DNA of 64,000 nucleotides from Saccharicrinis aurantiacus (GTDB lineage: Bacteria; Bacteroidota; Bacteroidia; Bacteroidales; Marinilabiliaceae): positions 248,001-312,000 of the forward strand of contig NZ_LYBV02000031.1 of the NCBI RefSeq assembly GCF_001660705.2, read 5' to 3'. Within the stretch, counting starts at the first letter, position 1. Every line of letters begins with the position of its first letter. Made by a program: the position numbers and the translations under genes. Of this stretch, positions 34,660-42,943 are shown one piece after another. A model generated the notes under the pieces. The model ran no database searches. It was not told the DNA's origin and saw only the letters and a program-made list of their open reading frames with translations.

Positions 34660-34677
34660 AAGCTGATAAAATATATT

Positions 34678-34716
34678 AAAAATCCCCTGTATGATAGATT
34701 CATACAGGGGATTTTT
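34678..34716 (+). terminator. Strong intrinsic terminator
   Basis: Seventeen perfect base pairs: AAAAATCCCCTGTATGA (34678-34694) with TCATACAGGGGATTTTT (34700-34716), loop TAGAT. Could act in both directions between the exported protein gene and the response regulator gene. Confidence 0.9.
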
Positions 34717-34836
34717 CGTTTGAAGTAAATACTTAGATGCTAATTAAGGTGAACATTGGGAGCAAACCTCTGATATAAAATCATTGTATTGTGCAAAGTA
34801 AAATAGAAACCGTGTAATATTATTTATACACTGGGC

Positions 34837-35526
34837 TTATTTTGATTTTATCTTTTTGTAAAAATATTTACCATATGAATCACTAACTGGAATGATGTTG
34901 TTTTTTATAGTGATTCTATTTCGTTCAATCTTTTCAATTTTATTAATTGAAACCAGAAATGAATTATGCACTCTACAGAAATTATCAGAAGGAAGAATTT
35001 TCGCTAACTCTTTAAAGTTTTGTAAAGTCATAATGCTTTTATTCTCAGTTACTATTTTACGATAATCTCCCATTCCCTCAATGTACAAGATACAAGACGT
35101 ATTAATTCCCTCTAATCTGTATTCCGTTTTTATGAATATTTTCGAGCCTACCTTAGTCGTTTTCTGTTTTTCAAGTTCATGTTGAACTTTATTAAAAGCT
35201 TTAATAAATCGATTAAATGTTATTGGTTTTAAGAGATAGTCGCATACTTGCAATTCATAACCTTTTAAAGCATAGTTTTCATAGGCTGTTGTGATTATTA
35301 CTTTTGAATTTATTGAAGTAGATTCAAGTAGTTGAATGCCACTCAACTCTTTCATTTCAATATCTAAGAATATTAAATCTATAGAATTTGAGTTTATAAA
35401 ACCTATAGCATTAATACCTGAACTGAATGTGTTAATAAGATTCAACTCAGGTATTTTCTGAATGAAAATTCTTAGTTTTTCAATAGCCAATGGTTCATCT
35501 TCTATTATAATGCAATCAATCATCAA
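34837..35526 (-). CDS. LytTR-family response regulator
   Basis: 229 residues. REC domain with IIEDEPLAIEKL, phospho-acceptor Asp in IDLIFLDIEMKELSG (about 56), KVIITTAYENYAL and CDYLLKPITFNRF, then a C-terminal LytTR DNA-binding domain (ILYIEGMGDYRKIVTENK; FCRVHNSFLVSINKIEKIER). It is read from an ATG overlapping the kinase gene by 4 bp, so the two are translated together. Target genes unknown. Confidence 0.93.
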   Translation of the reverse strand: MMIDCIIIEDEPLAIEKLRIFIQKIPELNLINTFSSGINAIGFINSNSIDLIFLDIEMKELSGIQLLESTSINSKVIITTAYENYALKGYELQVCDYLLKPITFNRFIKAFNKVQHELEKQKTTKVGSKIFIKTEYRLEGINTSCILYIEGMGDYRKIVTENKSIMTLQNFKELAKILPSDNFCRVHNSFLVSINKIEKIERNRITIKNNIIPVSDSYGKYFYKKIKSK

Positions 35527-36569
35527 TTTAAATTAATTTGAAGTTTAATAGAATATTCATTGTTCTCTTCCGTAATTTTCAATTCGTGCTTACCTGGGAA
35601 AAGTAATCTTAGTCTTTTTCTGGAAATCATTAAGCCCACACCCTTAGTGTCTTTATTATCTGGTTTTTCCATTACTGTATTTGTACACTCGAATACTAGC
35701 TTCCCCCTATCCTCTGAAATTGCTATTTGAAGTTTCTGACCTTCTTTATTTAAGTTGCTGTGTTTAAATCCATTTTCAACAAATGGAAAGAAAAGCATGG
35801 GAGGAATTAATACATTATTTGATATATGACTTGTAAAACTTATACATTCAGGATTTATTAATCGAATAGTCTCTAGGTCAATGTATTTGTTCAGGTTGCT
35901 AATTTCTTTGTTTATCGAAACCAATTCATCTTCGGTTTCATATACAACATAGCGTAACAAATCTGAAAGTTTTGAAAGAAACGCTGATGCTTGTTCAGGA
36001 TTTGTCAATATAAGTGAATCGATATTGTTGATTGAGTTAAATAACAAGTGTGGATTTAACTTCGATTTTAAAGTACTTAGTTCACTCTGAAGGTTCTTGT
36101 GCTCCAAGTCTTTCTTTGATTCTTTACTTGAAACTGAATCAAAGATATTTTTGCATAAGACTCCTAAGATACTTGCTAAGAAAGCTAAAGTACTACAGGT
36201 AAACCATCCTCCAATTACCTGTGATGGATAAGTAAAGATTTCGCGTTTATATATAATGGAAGCAGGAATGGCATGAATAACAAAATATGATACAGGTTCA
36301 ATAATTAAAATAGTTAAGGATGCAAGTAATAAAAAATTCTTCCTTTTATCTTTTCTCCAGTATTTTGGAATCAAATAAGAATAGAAAATATAGAAGCTTG
36401 AAAATAAAACTGCCAAAAGAGAAAAAGACCATAATGTAATATCTCCTAAAGTAGTGACAAAGCCTTCGGGAGGAGCAAGATATCTACGAAAACCGAAAAT
36501 ATATACAAATGATATTATCAACATCCACACAGGACTGTTAACTAGAAAGAAAAGCATTTTTTTGTTCAT
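35523..36569 (-). CDS. LytS-type membrane sensor histidine kinase
   Basis: 348 residues from ATG 36569 (the frame is open to 36602). Four membrane spans (about 7-25, 40-62, 72-92, 113-140), a coiled linker, the HisKA_5-type site KLNPHLLFNSINNIDSLIL with phospho-acceptor His, and an HATPase domain with PFVENGFKHSNLN and GVGLMISRKRLRLLF. It phosphorylates the LytTR regulator encoded just downstream. The signal is unknown. A near-consensus -7 element lies just upstream of this start. Confidence 0.93.
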   Translation of the reverse strand: MNKKMLFFLVNSPVWMLIISFVYIFGFRRYLAPPEGFVTTLGDITLWSFSLLAVLFSSFYIFYSYLIPKYWRKDKRKNFLLLASLTILIIEPVSYFVIHAIPASIIYKREIFTYPSQVIGGWFTCSTLAFLASILGVLCKNIFDSVSSKESKKDLEHKNLQSELSTLKSKLNPHLLFNSINNIDSLILTNPEQASAFLSKLSDLLRYVVYETEDELVSINKEISNLNKYIDLETIRLINPECISFTSHISNNVLIPPMLFFPFVENGFKHSNLNKEGQKLQIAISEDRGKLVFECTNTVMEKPDNKDTKGVGLMISRKRLRLLFPGKHELKITEENNEYSIKLQINLN

Positions 36570-36895
36570 GATTTGAAATTTTAATTGTTTAACATGAAGC
36601 AAAAATCATCTGAAATTTCTTTATTTTCAAAACTAATCTGTACATGGAAGAAGTATATCTGTATATTGGTTAATTATGTCCTTTGTCTAATTTTTTAGCT
36701 TGTGTATAGTTACCATCTCAATATAAGATCTTTCGAATTTAAAGAAGTAAGCGTTTTTAATTCGTTTATTACAAGCTTTGCTATACCATCTAACAAAAGT
36801 ATTACTTGTTTTTTTAGTGTCTGTGTGCAACACCTAATCTAAGCAACAAAGCCCAGCTAAATAGCCGGGCTTTGTAATATATCTTCAATTAAGAA
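36570..36895. other. Intergenic region between kinase and transketolase genes
   Basis: 326 bp of AT-rich sequence. It holds the kinase gene's upstream region and the transketolase terminator (36846-36875). I see no open frame or repeat of note. Confidence 0.6.
36846..36875 (-). terminator. Transketolase terminator
   Basis: ACAAAGCCC (36846-36854) pairs with GGGCTTTGT (36867-36875), 12-nt loop, just downstream of the tkt stop codon on the minus strand. Confidence 0.75.
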
Positions 36896-38920
36896 TTACT
36901 TCTTTAACAACTCAACCACTTGGTTGAATACGTTTTCGCCAGTAAATCCGAATTTCTCATCTAATACAGTGTAAGGAGCACTATAACCAAAGTGGTCTAA
37001 TCCCCAAACAGCGCCATTCTCACCTACCAAACCTTCAAGGTTAACAGGTAAACCAGCAGTCATACCAAAACGAGGTACACCCACAGGTAATACTTCTGCT
37101 TGGTAAGCTTTATCTTGGTTACGGAACACACCTTCAGAGATAGCAGAAACAACTTGTACGTTTAAACCTTTTTCAGCTCTTAACTTAGCAGCACCATCAA
37201 CTAAAGTAGCAACCTCAGAACCGCTAGCTACTAACACAACATCTGCATTTTCAGCTTTCTCAACAATATAAGCTCCTTTTTTAGCTTGTAAAGCTGTTTC
37301 GTAGTTGCTGTTTGGTAAGTTCTTAATGTTCTGACGAGATAAGATTAAAGCTGTTGGTGTTTTGGTATTTTTCAATGCCATTTCCCAAGCAACAGTTGTT
37401 TCTTCAACATCAGCCGGACGTAATACTAAAGTAGAATTCTCACCTTTGTGATTTTTTACTTTTTCCATCAAACGAATTTGAGCTTCTTGCTCAATTGGCT
37501 GATGTGTAGGACCATCTTCACCAACGCGGAATGCATCGTGAGTCCATACATATTTTACTGGTAACTCTTGTAAAGCAGCAATACGGATTGCAGGCTTCAT
37601 GTAGTCAGAGAATACAAAGAATGTACCTACAACTGGAATAACACCACCGTGTAATGCCATACCATTAGCAATTGAAGCCATAGTAAGCTCGGCAACACCC
37701 GATTGTAAGAATTGACCAGAGAAATCTCCTTTTTTGAATGATGAAGTCTTTTTAAGGAAACCGTCTGTTTTATCAGAGTTTGCTAAATCGGCAGAAGAAA
37801 CAATCATGTTTTCAACTTGCTCAGCAAATGCACCTAATACAGTTGCTGAAGCAGCACGAGTAGCAGCACCTGCTTTTTGCTCAATAGCAGAAAAATCTAA
37901 TTCAGGAGCCTCATCAGAGAAGAATTTAGCAAACTTAGCAGCTAAAGCTGGATTTGCTTTTTCCCATTCTGCTTGCTCTGCTTTTTTAGCAGCAGCATAT
38001 TCTGCTTTTTTAGCTTGCGCTGATGCGTACATTTCTGCAACATCATCAAAAATAGCGAAAGGATTGGTAGCGTCGCCACCTAGGTTTTTCACTGTGCTAT
38101 CAAAACAAGCACCAGCAGCAGATAATGGCTGACCGTGTGTAGAAACCATCTTTTCGAATGATGATCCATCAGCAGCAACAGCACCTTTACCCATAATTGT
38201 TTTACCAATAATAAGGAATGGTTTTTCGGTTTCAGCTTTGGCAGCATCCATAGCTTTGCGGATTTCGTCGGCATTGTTACCATCAATAGTCATTACTGAC
38301 CATCCCCAAGCTTCGTATTTTTTAGCAGTATCTTCAGTAGTTACTTCTTCAGTCGTTGTTGATAACTGAATATCGTTAGAATCGTAAAACATTACTAGGT
38401 TATTTAAACCTAAGAAACCTGCAATACGACCAGCACCTTGTGAAATCTCTTCTTGGATACCACCATCAGAAATGAAAGTATAAATATCGTGAGACATCCA
38501 CTCGCCAAAACGCTCTTTCAAGAATTTTTCAGCAATAGCAGCACCAACAGCCATAGTATGTCCTTGTCCTAGTGGACCAGAAGTGTTCTCAACACCTCTT
38601 GCAAAATCAACCTCAGGGTGACCTGGTGTAGGACTTCCCCACTGACGGAAATTAGCTACCTCTTCAAGGCTATAAGTTCCTGTTAATGCTAATTGTGCAT
38701 ATAACATTGGAGACATGTGACCTGGATCAAGGAAGAAACGATCTCTGTTTACCCAATTTCTATCGCTTGGATCATAGTTAAGGTACTCAGAATAAAGAAT
38801 GTTGATAAAATCGGCTCCGCCCATTGCACCCCCTGGGTGACCTGATTTTGCTTTTTCAACCATTGCTGCAGATAATAGTCTAATGTTGTCTGCTGCTCTG
38901 TTAACTGTAACGTTACTCAT
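36896..38920 (-). CDS. tkt: Transketolase
   Basis: 674 residues from ATG 38920. The frame is open to 39025 but that region contains the promoter (38998-39029), so the shorter start is right. Thiamine diphosphate enzyme: NIRLLSAAMVEKAKSGHPGG, DPGHMSPMLYA, SGPLGQGHTMAVGAAIAEK, the ThDP motif FISDGGIQEE, and FFVFSDYMKPAIRIAAL with HDAFRVGEDGPTHQPIEQ. Moves two-carbon units in the pentose phosphate pathway. The middle (about 340-400) has an Ala/Glu/Lys-rich insert relative to the E. coli enzyme. Single gene with promoter and terminator. Confidence 0.96.
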   Translation of the reverse strand: MSNVTVNRAADNIRLLSAAMVEKAKSGHPGGAMGGADFINILYSEYLNYDPSDRNWVNRDRFFLDPGHMSPMLYAQLALTGTYSLEEVANFRQWGSPTPGHPEVDFARGVENTSGPLGQGHTMAVGAAIAEKFLKERFGEWMSHDIYTFISDGGIQEEISQGAGRIAGFLGLNNLVMFYDSNDIQLSTTTEEVTTEDTAKKYEAWGWSVMTIDGNNADEIRKAMDAAKAETEKPFLIIGKTIMGKGAVAADGSSFEKMVSTHGQPLSAAGACFDSTVKNLGGDATNPFAIFDDVAEMYASAQAKKAEYAAAKKAEQAEWEKANPALAAKFAKFFSDEAPELDFSAIEQKAGAATRAASATVLGAFAEQVENMIVSSADLANSDKTDGFLKKTSSFKKGDFSGQFLQSGVAELTMASIANGMALHGGVIPVVGTFFVFSDYMKPAIRIAALQELPVKYVWTHDAFRVGEDGPTHQPIEQEAQIRLMEKVKNHKGENSTLVLRPADVEETTVAWEMALKNTKTPTALILSRQNIKNLPNSNYETALQAKKGAYIVEKAENADVVLVASGSEVATLVDGAAKLRAEKGLNVQVVSAISEGVFRNQDKAYQAEVLPVGVPRFGMTAGLPVNLEGLVGENGAVWGLDHFGYSAPYTVLDEKFGFTGENVFNQVVELLKK

Positions 38921-39316
38921 CTTTCTAATTAAATTTTTGTTTTTAAAATTTTCCACTCTTGGCAGTTTACCCCTATGATCCTTCATGAAAAACGCTGCAA
39001 AGATAAGTTTAAAGTATTTAAACACACAACTTGAGGTGAGAATATTGAGTTGTTTTTAGTAAATAATAGTTGGCAAATTAGTAATTGTACAGATTGGTTT
39101 ATTTACAGGATTAAATATGTTAAGCTATATTGGATTTACCCCCTGTATGTCACTAAAGATATTTAACACAAATTTAGTGCATTATGGTTAATTAGTCTCT
39201 TTCCACTTTTGTTTAAAGCTATTTAACAAATAAATATAATGATAGTTGAAACTTATACAAGGTGATAGCGTATACAATGGTTCGTAATCTAAAATTAATC
39301 TCACATTTTTTTTAAA
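38921..39316. other. Intergenic region between transketolase and ParA-like genes
   Basis: 396 bp. Apart from the transketolase promoter it has a repeated AAAGnTATTTAACA motif (near 39154 and 39216) and no convincing open frame. Confidence 0.5.
38998..39029 (-). promoter_or_regulatory. Transketolase promoter
   Basis: On the minus strand TTG (39029-39027), 21 bp, then TATCTTTG (39005-38998). Transcription would start near 38991, giving a leader of about 70 nt. Confidence 0.75.
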
Positions 39317-40024
39317 ATGAAAAAACAAGTAACATTTATACTTCAATCAAAAGGAGGTGTAGGAAAATCAGCTTTAGTATATTTATTAGCTAATAAGTTA
39401 TCGGATGAGTTTTATCAGACTTTATTTATAGATATGGATAATGAGACCAATACTTCTATGAGGCAAGTAAAGTTTGCACCAACTCAGACTTTTAATTTAA
39501 TTGACCCAAACTCAAGAAGCATTGACAGGGCCTTACTAGAGCGTTTCTTTGAAAGTTTATTGAGTGAGCAAAAATACGATAAGTACGTATGTGATTTTGG
39601 AGCAACAACATCGGAGCAGTTTGGGATATACGCTTCAGAGGAAGAGGGTAAACAGATTTTAGAGGTGCTGCCAGAAATGAATATCCATTTACATATTGTT
39701 TGTGTTGTTGCTGGTAGAAATGCTTTTAAGGCGTCGATAGATTATTGTGAAATACTTTTTAAGAATGTGGGTAGTAGAGCAAAGAAATCAATAGTGTTAA
39801 ATCATAAGTTTCCATTTTCTGAGGATCAATTAAGCTCAATTAACCAATTTGCTGACACTGAAAATGCTGAGGTTATCGACTTTGATATGATATCAGGTCA
39901 TATGACTAGTCCAACGGAGGAACTGCATGAATTAATGGAAAAAGGAGAGCCACTTATTAAAGCCGGTAGATTTACTCAAATTAGAGTAAAAACAAATATG
40001 GATAAGCTTGCGCTTACTGTATAG
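39317..40024 (+). CDS. Solitary ParA/MinD-type ATPase
   Basis: 235 residues. Deviant Walker A QSKGGVGKSALVYLLA (about 10-25, with the signature Lys), A' motif TLFIDMDNETNTSM and Walker B KYVCDFGATTSEQF. No ParB gene, parS-like repeat, or partner is next to it. It is not the chromosomal ParA, which is encoded with ParB, and it is too short for CpsD-like kinases. Related stand-alone ParA proteins occur on mobile elements and in protein-positioning systems. Own terminator follows. Function is open. Confidence 0.75.
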   Translation: MKKQVTFILQSKGGVGKSALVYLLANKLSDEFYQTLFIDMDNETNTSMRQVKFAPTQTFNLIDPNSRSIDRALLERFFESLLSEQKYDKYVCDFGATTSEQFGIYASEEEGKQILEVLPEMNIHLHIVCVVAGRNAFKASIDYCEILFKNVGSRAKKSIVLNHKFPFSEDQLSSINQFADTENAEVIDFDMISGHMTSPTEELHELMEKGEPLIKAGRFTQIRVKTNMDKLALTV

Positions 40025-40049
40025 GGTTTATACATAATACTTATAGAAG

Positions 40050-40083
40050 AAAGCTTTTCCATTTTTGGTTAAGCTTTTTTTTT
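40050..40083 (+). terminator. Terminator of the ParA-like gene
   Basis: AAAGCTT (40050-40056) pairs with AAGCTTT (40071-40077) followed by T-run to 40083. Confidence 0.75.
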
Positions 40084-40126
40084 GTTTTATACGCCATAAC
40101 TCTATGCGCAACTTAATTGGTAGAGA

Positions 40127-40156
40127 TTTTGATTTTACCTTTAATAGATAGTTTCG
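40127..40156 (+). promoter_or_regulatory. Candidate promoter of a short transcript
   Basis: TTTTG (40127-40131), 17 bp, TAGTTTCG (40149-40156), one base off TAnnTTTG. Lies between the ParA terminator and the next terminator. Confidence 0.35.
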
Positions 40157-40323
40157 CTTTCAACGCTATTTTTTATTATTGAGGCTTCCGTTTTGGTAAA
40201 TAAATATAAGAATAGAAGGTTTTGACAGTAATTCATAAGTCACTGATAGTTTTAAATAAGTACTAACTACAATTTGTGCCACATATTTGCAGTGTAGAAT
40301 ATGAGAGAGTACTTATTGAGTTT

Positions 40324-40422
40324 ATGAAGTCTGCAGTATTAGGATTTGTTAATAAGTTTATAAATCGCACAGGACGAATAAAGATGTCCTCAAAATTTCA
40401 ATATATAAATGTAGTTAAGTAG
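40324..40422 (+). CDS. Possible 32-residue small protein (unverified)
   Basis: ATG at 40324, stop TAG at 40420-40422. The peptide is basic and has a hydrophobic start (MKSAVLGFVNKFINRTG) with a tail ending in YINVVK. It lies within a segment that has a promoter-like site before it and a terminator after it. No family recognised and no ribosome-binding site seen; the RNA may instead be noncoding. Confidence 0.25.
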   Translation: MKSAVLGFVNKFINRTGRIKMSSKFQYINVVK

Positions 40423-40441
40423 TAGTTAGTAGTGTTTATAA

Positions 40442-40478
40442 AAGGATCTGGAGAAACGTCGTCAGGTCCTTTTTTTGT
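40442..40478. terminator. Intrinsic terminator, strongest on the plus strand
   Basis: AAGGATCTG (40442-40450) pairs with CAGGTCCTT (40463-40471), one G-U pair, then a run of seven T on the plus strand. On the minus strand it could also end the AraC gene, with a weaker T-tract. The ParA gene already has its own terminator, so a separate plus-strand transcript is implied. Confidence 0.7.
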
Positions 40479-41437
40479 TAATGATTGACGATCTCACTAG
40501 GTGACATTCCGAAATAGCGTTTAAAAGCATTACTAAAATTACCGATAGAGGAATAGCCTGTTTTTATGGCTACTTCTGTTACCGATATTTTATTTATTAA
40601 TAGCTCCATTGATGTATCCATTCTTAACTTAAACACAAAATCATAATACGTGGTTCCTAAAATGCTCTTAAAAATACGTTGAAATTTACTCTCACTCATA
40701 TTTAACTCTTCAGATGCTTCCTTAATATTCGGTAAGGCTTCGATATTATCATTTAAGGTTCCCATGAATATATTCAATTGTTTTACATCGTTTGGGTGTA
40801 CATTGTGCTCATGTTTCTCTTCAGAAATAGTTTGAAAAACTTCTGAAAAGAATATATACATCAACTCAATGGCTTTTATCTCAAGATAGGTGTAACTGCA
40901 TTGGGTCTGAGTTTCTATTTCGTTAAAGAGTTGTGTTAAAACAATCTTTGAATTAGAATGAATTGAAGTGCGTAAATATAAATTGTTTACTGAACTAAGG
41001 TTAGAAATTATGGTATTCGGAAATGTTATGGTTTTAATTAACTTATCATACCATGCTTGATTAAAGGTGATCAGCAATAGCTTGTACGATATATTAGGGA
41101 GCCAAACTCTTATTCTATCATTGTTTTGAGTAAATGCAGTGGCTCCTTCTTCAATGAGTTCGCCATTTATGGTTTTTCCTTCTTCATGGGTGTCGGATAG
41201 GTTAAAGAACAGGTAATATTCGCGCAGACTTTCCTTCGAATAGCTCCACTTTCCGAGTAAGGGGTTTTTTATGCATATTTCTATGGTACGAATGATCAAG
41301 CCATTTTCAATATTGTACTCCTTAATAGTACCTTTACCATACTCCTTCTTTATGCTATAACTATTATCATCAACCTTATTGCATAATACATCGGTTAAAC
41401 TTTTGAAGCTATTGGTGTTGCTAAATGTAAAATTCAT
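40478..41437 (-). CDS. AraC-family transcriptional regulator
   Basis: 319 residues. C-terminal two-HTH AraC domain (about 220-319): IKEASEELNMSESKFQRIFKS, then VTEVAIKTGYSSIGNFSNAFKRYFG and MSPSEIV. The N-terminal 200 residues form a PchR-like sensor half without an obvious ligand motif. Target genes unknown; neither neighbour is divergent with an obvious shared operator. Confidence 0.9.
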   Translation of the reverse strand: MNFTFSNTNSFKSLTDVLCNKVDDNSYSIKKEYGKGTIKEYNIENGLIIRTIEICIKNPLLGKWSYSKESLREYYLFFNLSDTHEEGKTINGELIEEGATAFTQNNDRIRVWLPNISYKLLLITFNQAWYDKLIKTITFPNTIISNLSSVNNLYLRTSIHSNSKIVLTQLFNEIETQTQCSYTYLEIKAIELMYIFFSEVFQTISEEKHEHNVHPNDVKQLNIFMGTLNDNIEALPNIKEASEELNMSESKFQRIFKSILGTTYYDFVFKLRMDTSMELLINKISVTEVAIKTGYSSIGNFSNAFKRYFGMSPSEIVNH

Positions 41438-41634
41438 AGAAAGGCAATTGAAGCTGTTTGTATAATAAAAGGGTATTGTATTATCAAAACGAAGTTTGGT
41501 AAAATATGTTTATTAGAACTTATTTTAAAAGAAGCACTGCAACTTTAGCGGTGTTGAATATCATCAATCTAAATTTCTAAGTCATATTATGCTGAGAAAA
41601 ATTCTTATTATTGCTATTCAAAAATATTAACCCT

Positions 41635-42747
41635 ATGCGCAACATATTTATTATTGGTAATGGCTTTGATTTAGCTCATGGTTTAAAAACGAGTTATGGT
41701 GATTTTTTGGATGATTTGGAAAAGAAGATAACAGGGAAGCCTAAAGACTTTCTTGATATTATAGTTCTTAAGAGAACTTCTGGTTATAAGATTAGTTTTA
41801 TGGAGAGAATTAATGCCATGTTTAAGAATAAATTCTTAGAAATTTTATTCCGAAATAAGGAACATCCTAATTGGAGCGACGTGGAGTATTTATATTATAA
41901 GATGCTCAATCAATATAATAATAGAGAACAAAATGAAAAGGATTTTGGACGTGCCTTTAGTTATAGTACATCAAAAGATTTAAATAAGGATTTTGAGGTT
42001 GTTCAAAAATACCTTCAAGCCTATTTATTGGAGCAGCAAAAGGAAATCAAATTAATTGATGGTTACCAACAATTATTCAATAATTACGATAATAAAAGTA
42101 AAGGTACTCTTGTGTTAAATTTTAACTACACCAATACTGTATCTATGTATTTAAATAATTGCGAGCATATCGAACTTATTAACATTCATGGAGAGTTAGA
42201 GAATCCTGATAATCCGATCATATTTGGTTATGCAGCAAGTGAACAAGAATCTAAAGAGTTATTAGACAAGAATGACACAGAACTACTACTCAATATAAAA
42301 AGGTACAATTATCATTTAACTGATAATGAGTATAAGTTAAATCAGTTTTTAGATAGGAGATTAAGTCCATTAATGGTTAATATACTTGGTCATTCATGTG
42401 GGGTTTCTGATCGTTTAATTCTAAGCGAAATATTTAATAATGAAAATGTGTCAGGTATAAGACAGTATTATTATAATGGGCATGCGGGTTATAAAACAAC
42501 AGCTATTAATATAGCACGTATTATTGATGATTATTCAAAAACAGATCCTTCAGTACATAAATTTATTAAGCTTAAAACTTATCCTCAATCTCACCCTATC
42601 CTACAATGTGAAGATATGTATGACCGATCTATTATAGATTTTGATAAGACGAATAAAGACTTTGTAAAATATTGTGAATCTACGGAGAAGGTCGATAGAA
42701 TTCCTGTTAAAACAGGTACTCGTAGTATACGTATGAGAAATAATTAG
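41635..42747 (+). CDS. AbiH-family abortive infection protein
   Basis: 370 residues from ATG 41635 (frame open from 41611). The N-terminus IFIIGNGFDLAHGLKTSYGDF is the family signature, followed by LNFNYTNTVSMY (about 162), LINIHGELENPDNPIIFGY (about 180) and NILGHSCGVSDRLIL (about 250). AbiH was described on a lactococcal plasmid as protecting against phage; the mechanism is not known. No partner gene is adjacent, so this seems to be a single-gene defence element placed between the AraC gene and dnaE. Base composition is AT-rich like the surroundings. Confidence 0.85.
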   Translation: MRNIFIIGNGFDLAHGLKTSYGDFLDDLEKKITGKPKDFLDIIVLKRTSGYKISFMERINAMFKNKFLEILFRNKEHPNWSDVEYLYYKMLNQYNNREQNEKDFGRAFSYSTSKDLNKDFEVVQKYLQAYLLEQQKEIKLIDGYQQLFNNYDNKSKGTLVLNFNYTNTVSMYLNNCEHIELINIHGELENPDNPIIFGYAASEQESKELLDKNDTELLLNIKRYNYHLTDNEYKLNQFLDRRLSPLMVNILGHSCGVSDRLILSEIFNNENVSGIRQYYYNGHAGYKTTAINIARIIDDYSKTDPSVHKFIKLKTYPQSHPILQCEDMYDRSIIDFDKTNKDFVKYCESTEKVDRIPVKTGTRSIRMRNN

Positions 42748-42859
42748 TTATATAGGAAGACAGTTTCTGCTATCATATTTATATTTTAACCCAAATAAAA
42801 TTCCATCAAAATATCCCCTATCCCAAACATAATCCTAATGCATAATCATTAATAAAAAT

Positions 42860-42867
42860 TACCTTTG
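42860..42867 (+). promoter_or_regulatory. -7 element of dnaE
   Basis: TACCTTTG matches TAnnTTTG, 77 bp before the ATG. Just upstream are two CATAATC copies 13 bp apart (42828 and 42841). Confidence 0.55.
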
Positions 42868-42943
42868 CGAGTCCAATAATATTTCATTTACGGAGCTGCA
42901 AAGACACCACTGTCTTCAGGCTTCGCACTAACAACTCAACAGC

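Noticed and set aside
37734-38132. 132-residue Ala/Ser-rich ORF opposite transketolase
   Set aside because: Shadow of the tkt coding strand, with composition set by the third-position bias of the sense gene.
39317-42747. Integrated mobile element or prophage
   Set aside because: No integrase, transposase, relaxase, tRNA-type attachment site or flanking direct repeat was seen, so only the accessory character of the genes is noted.
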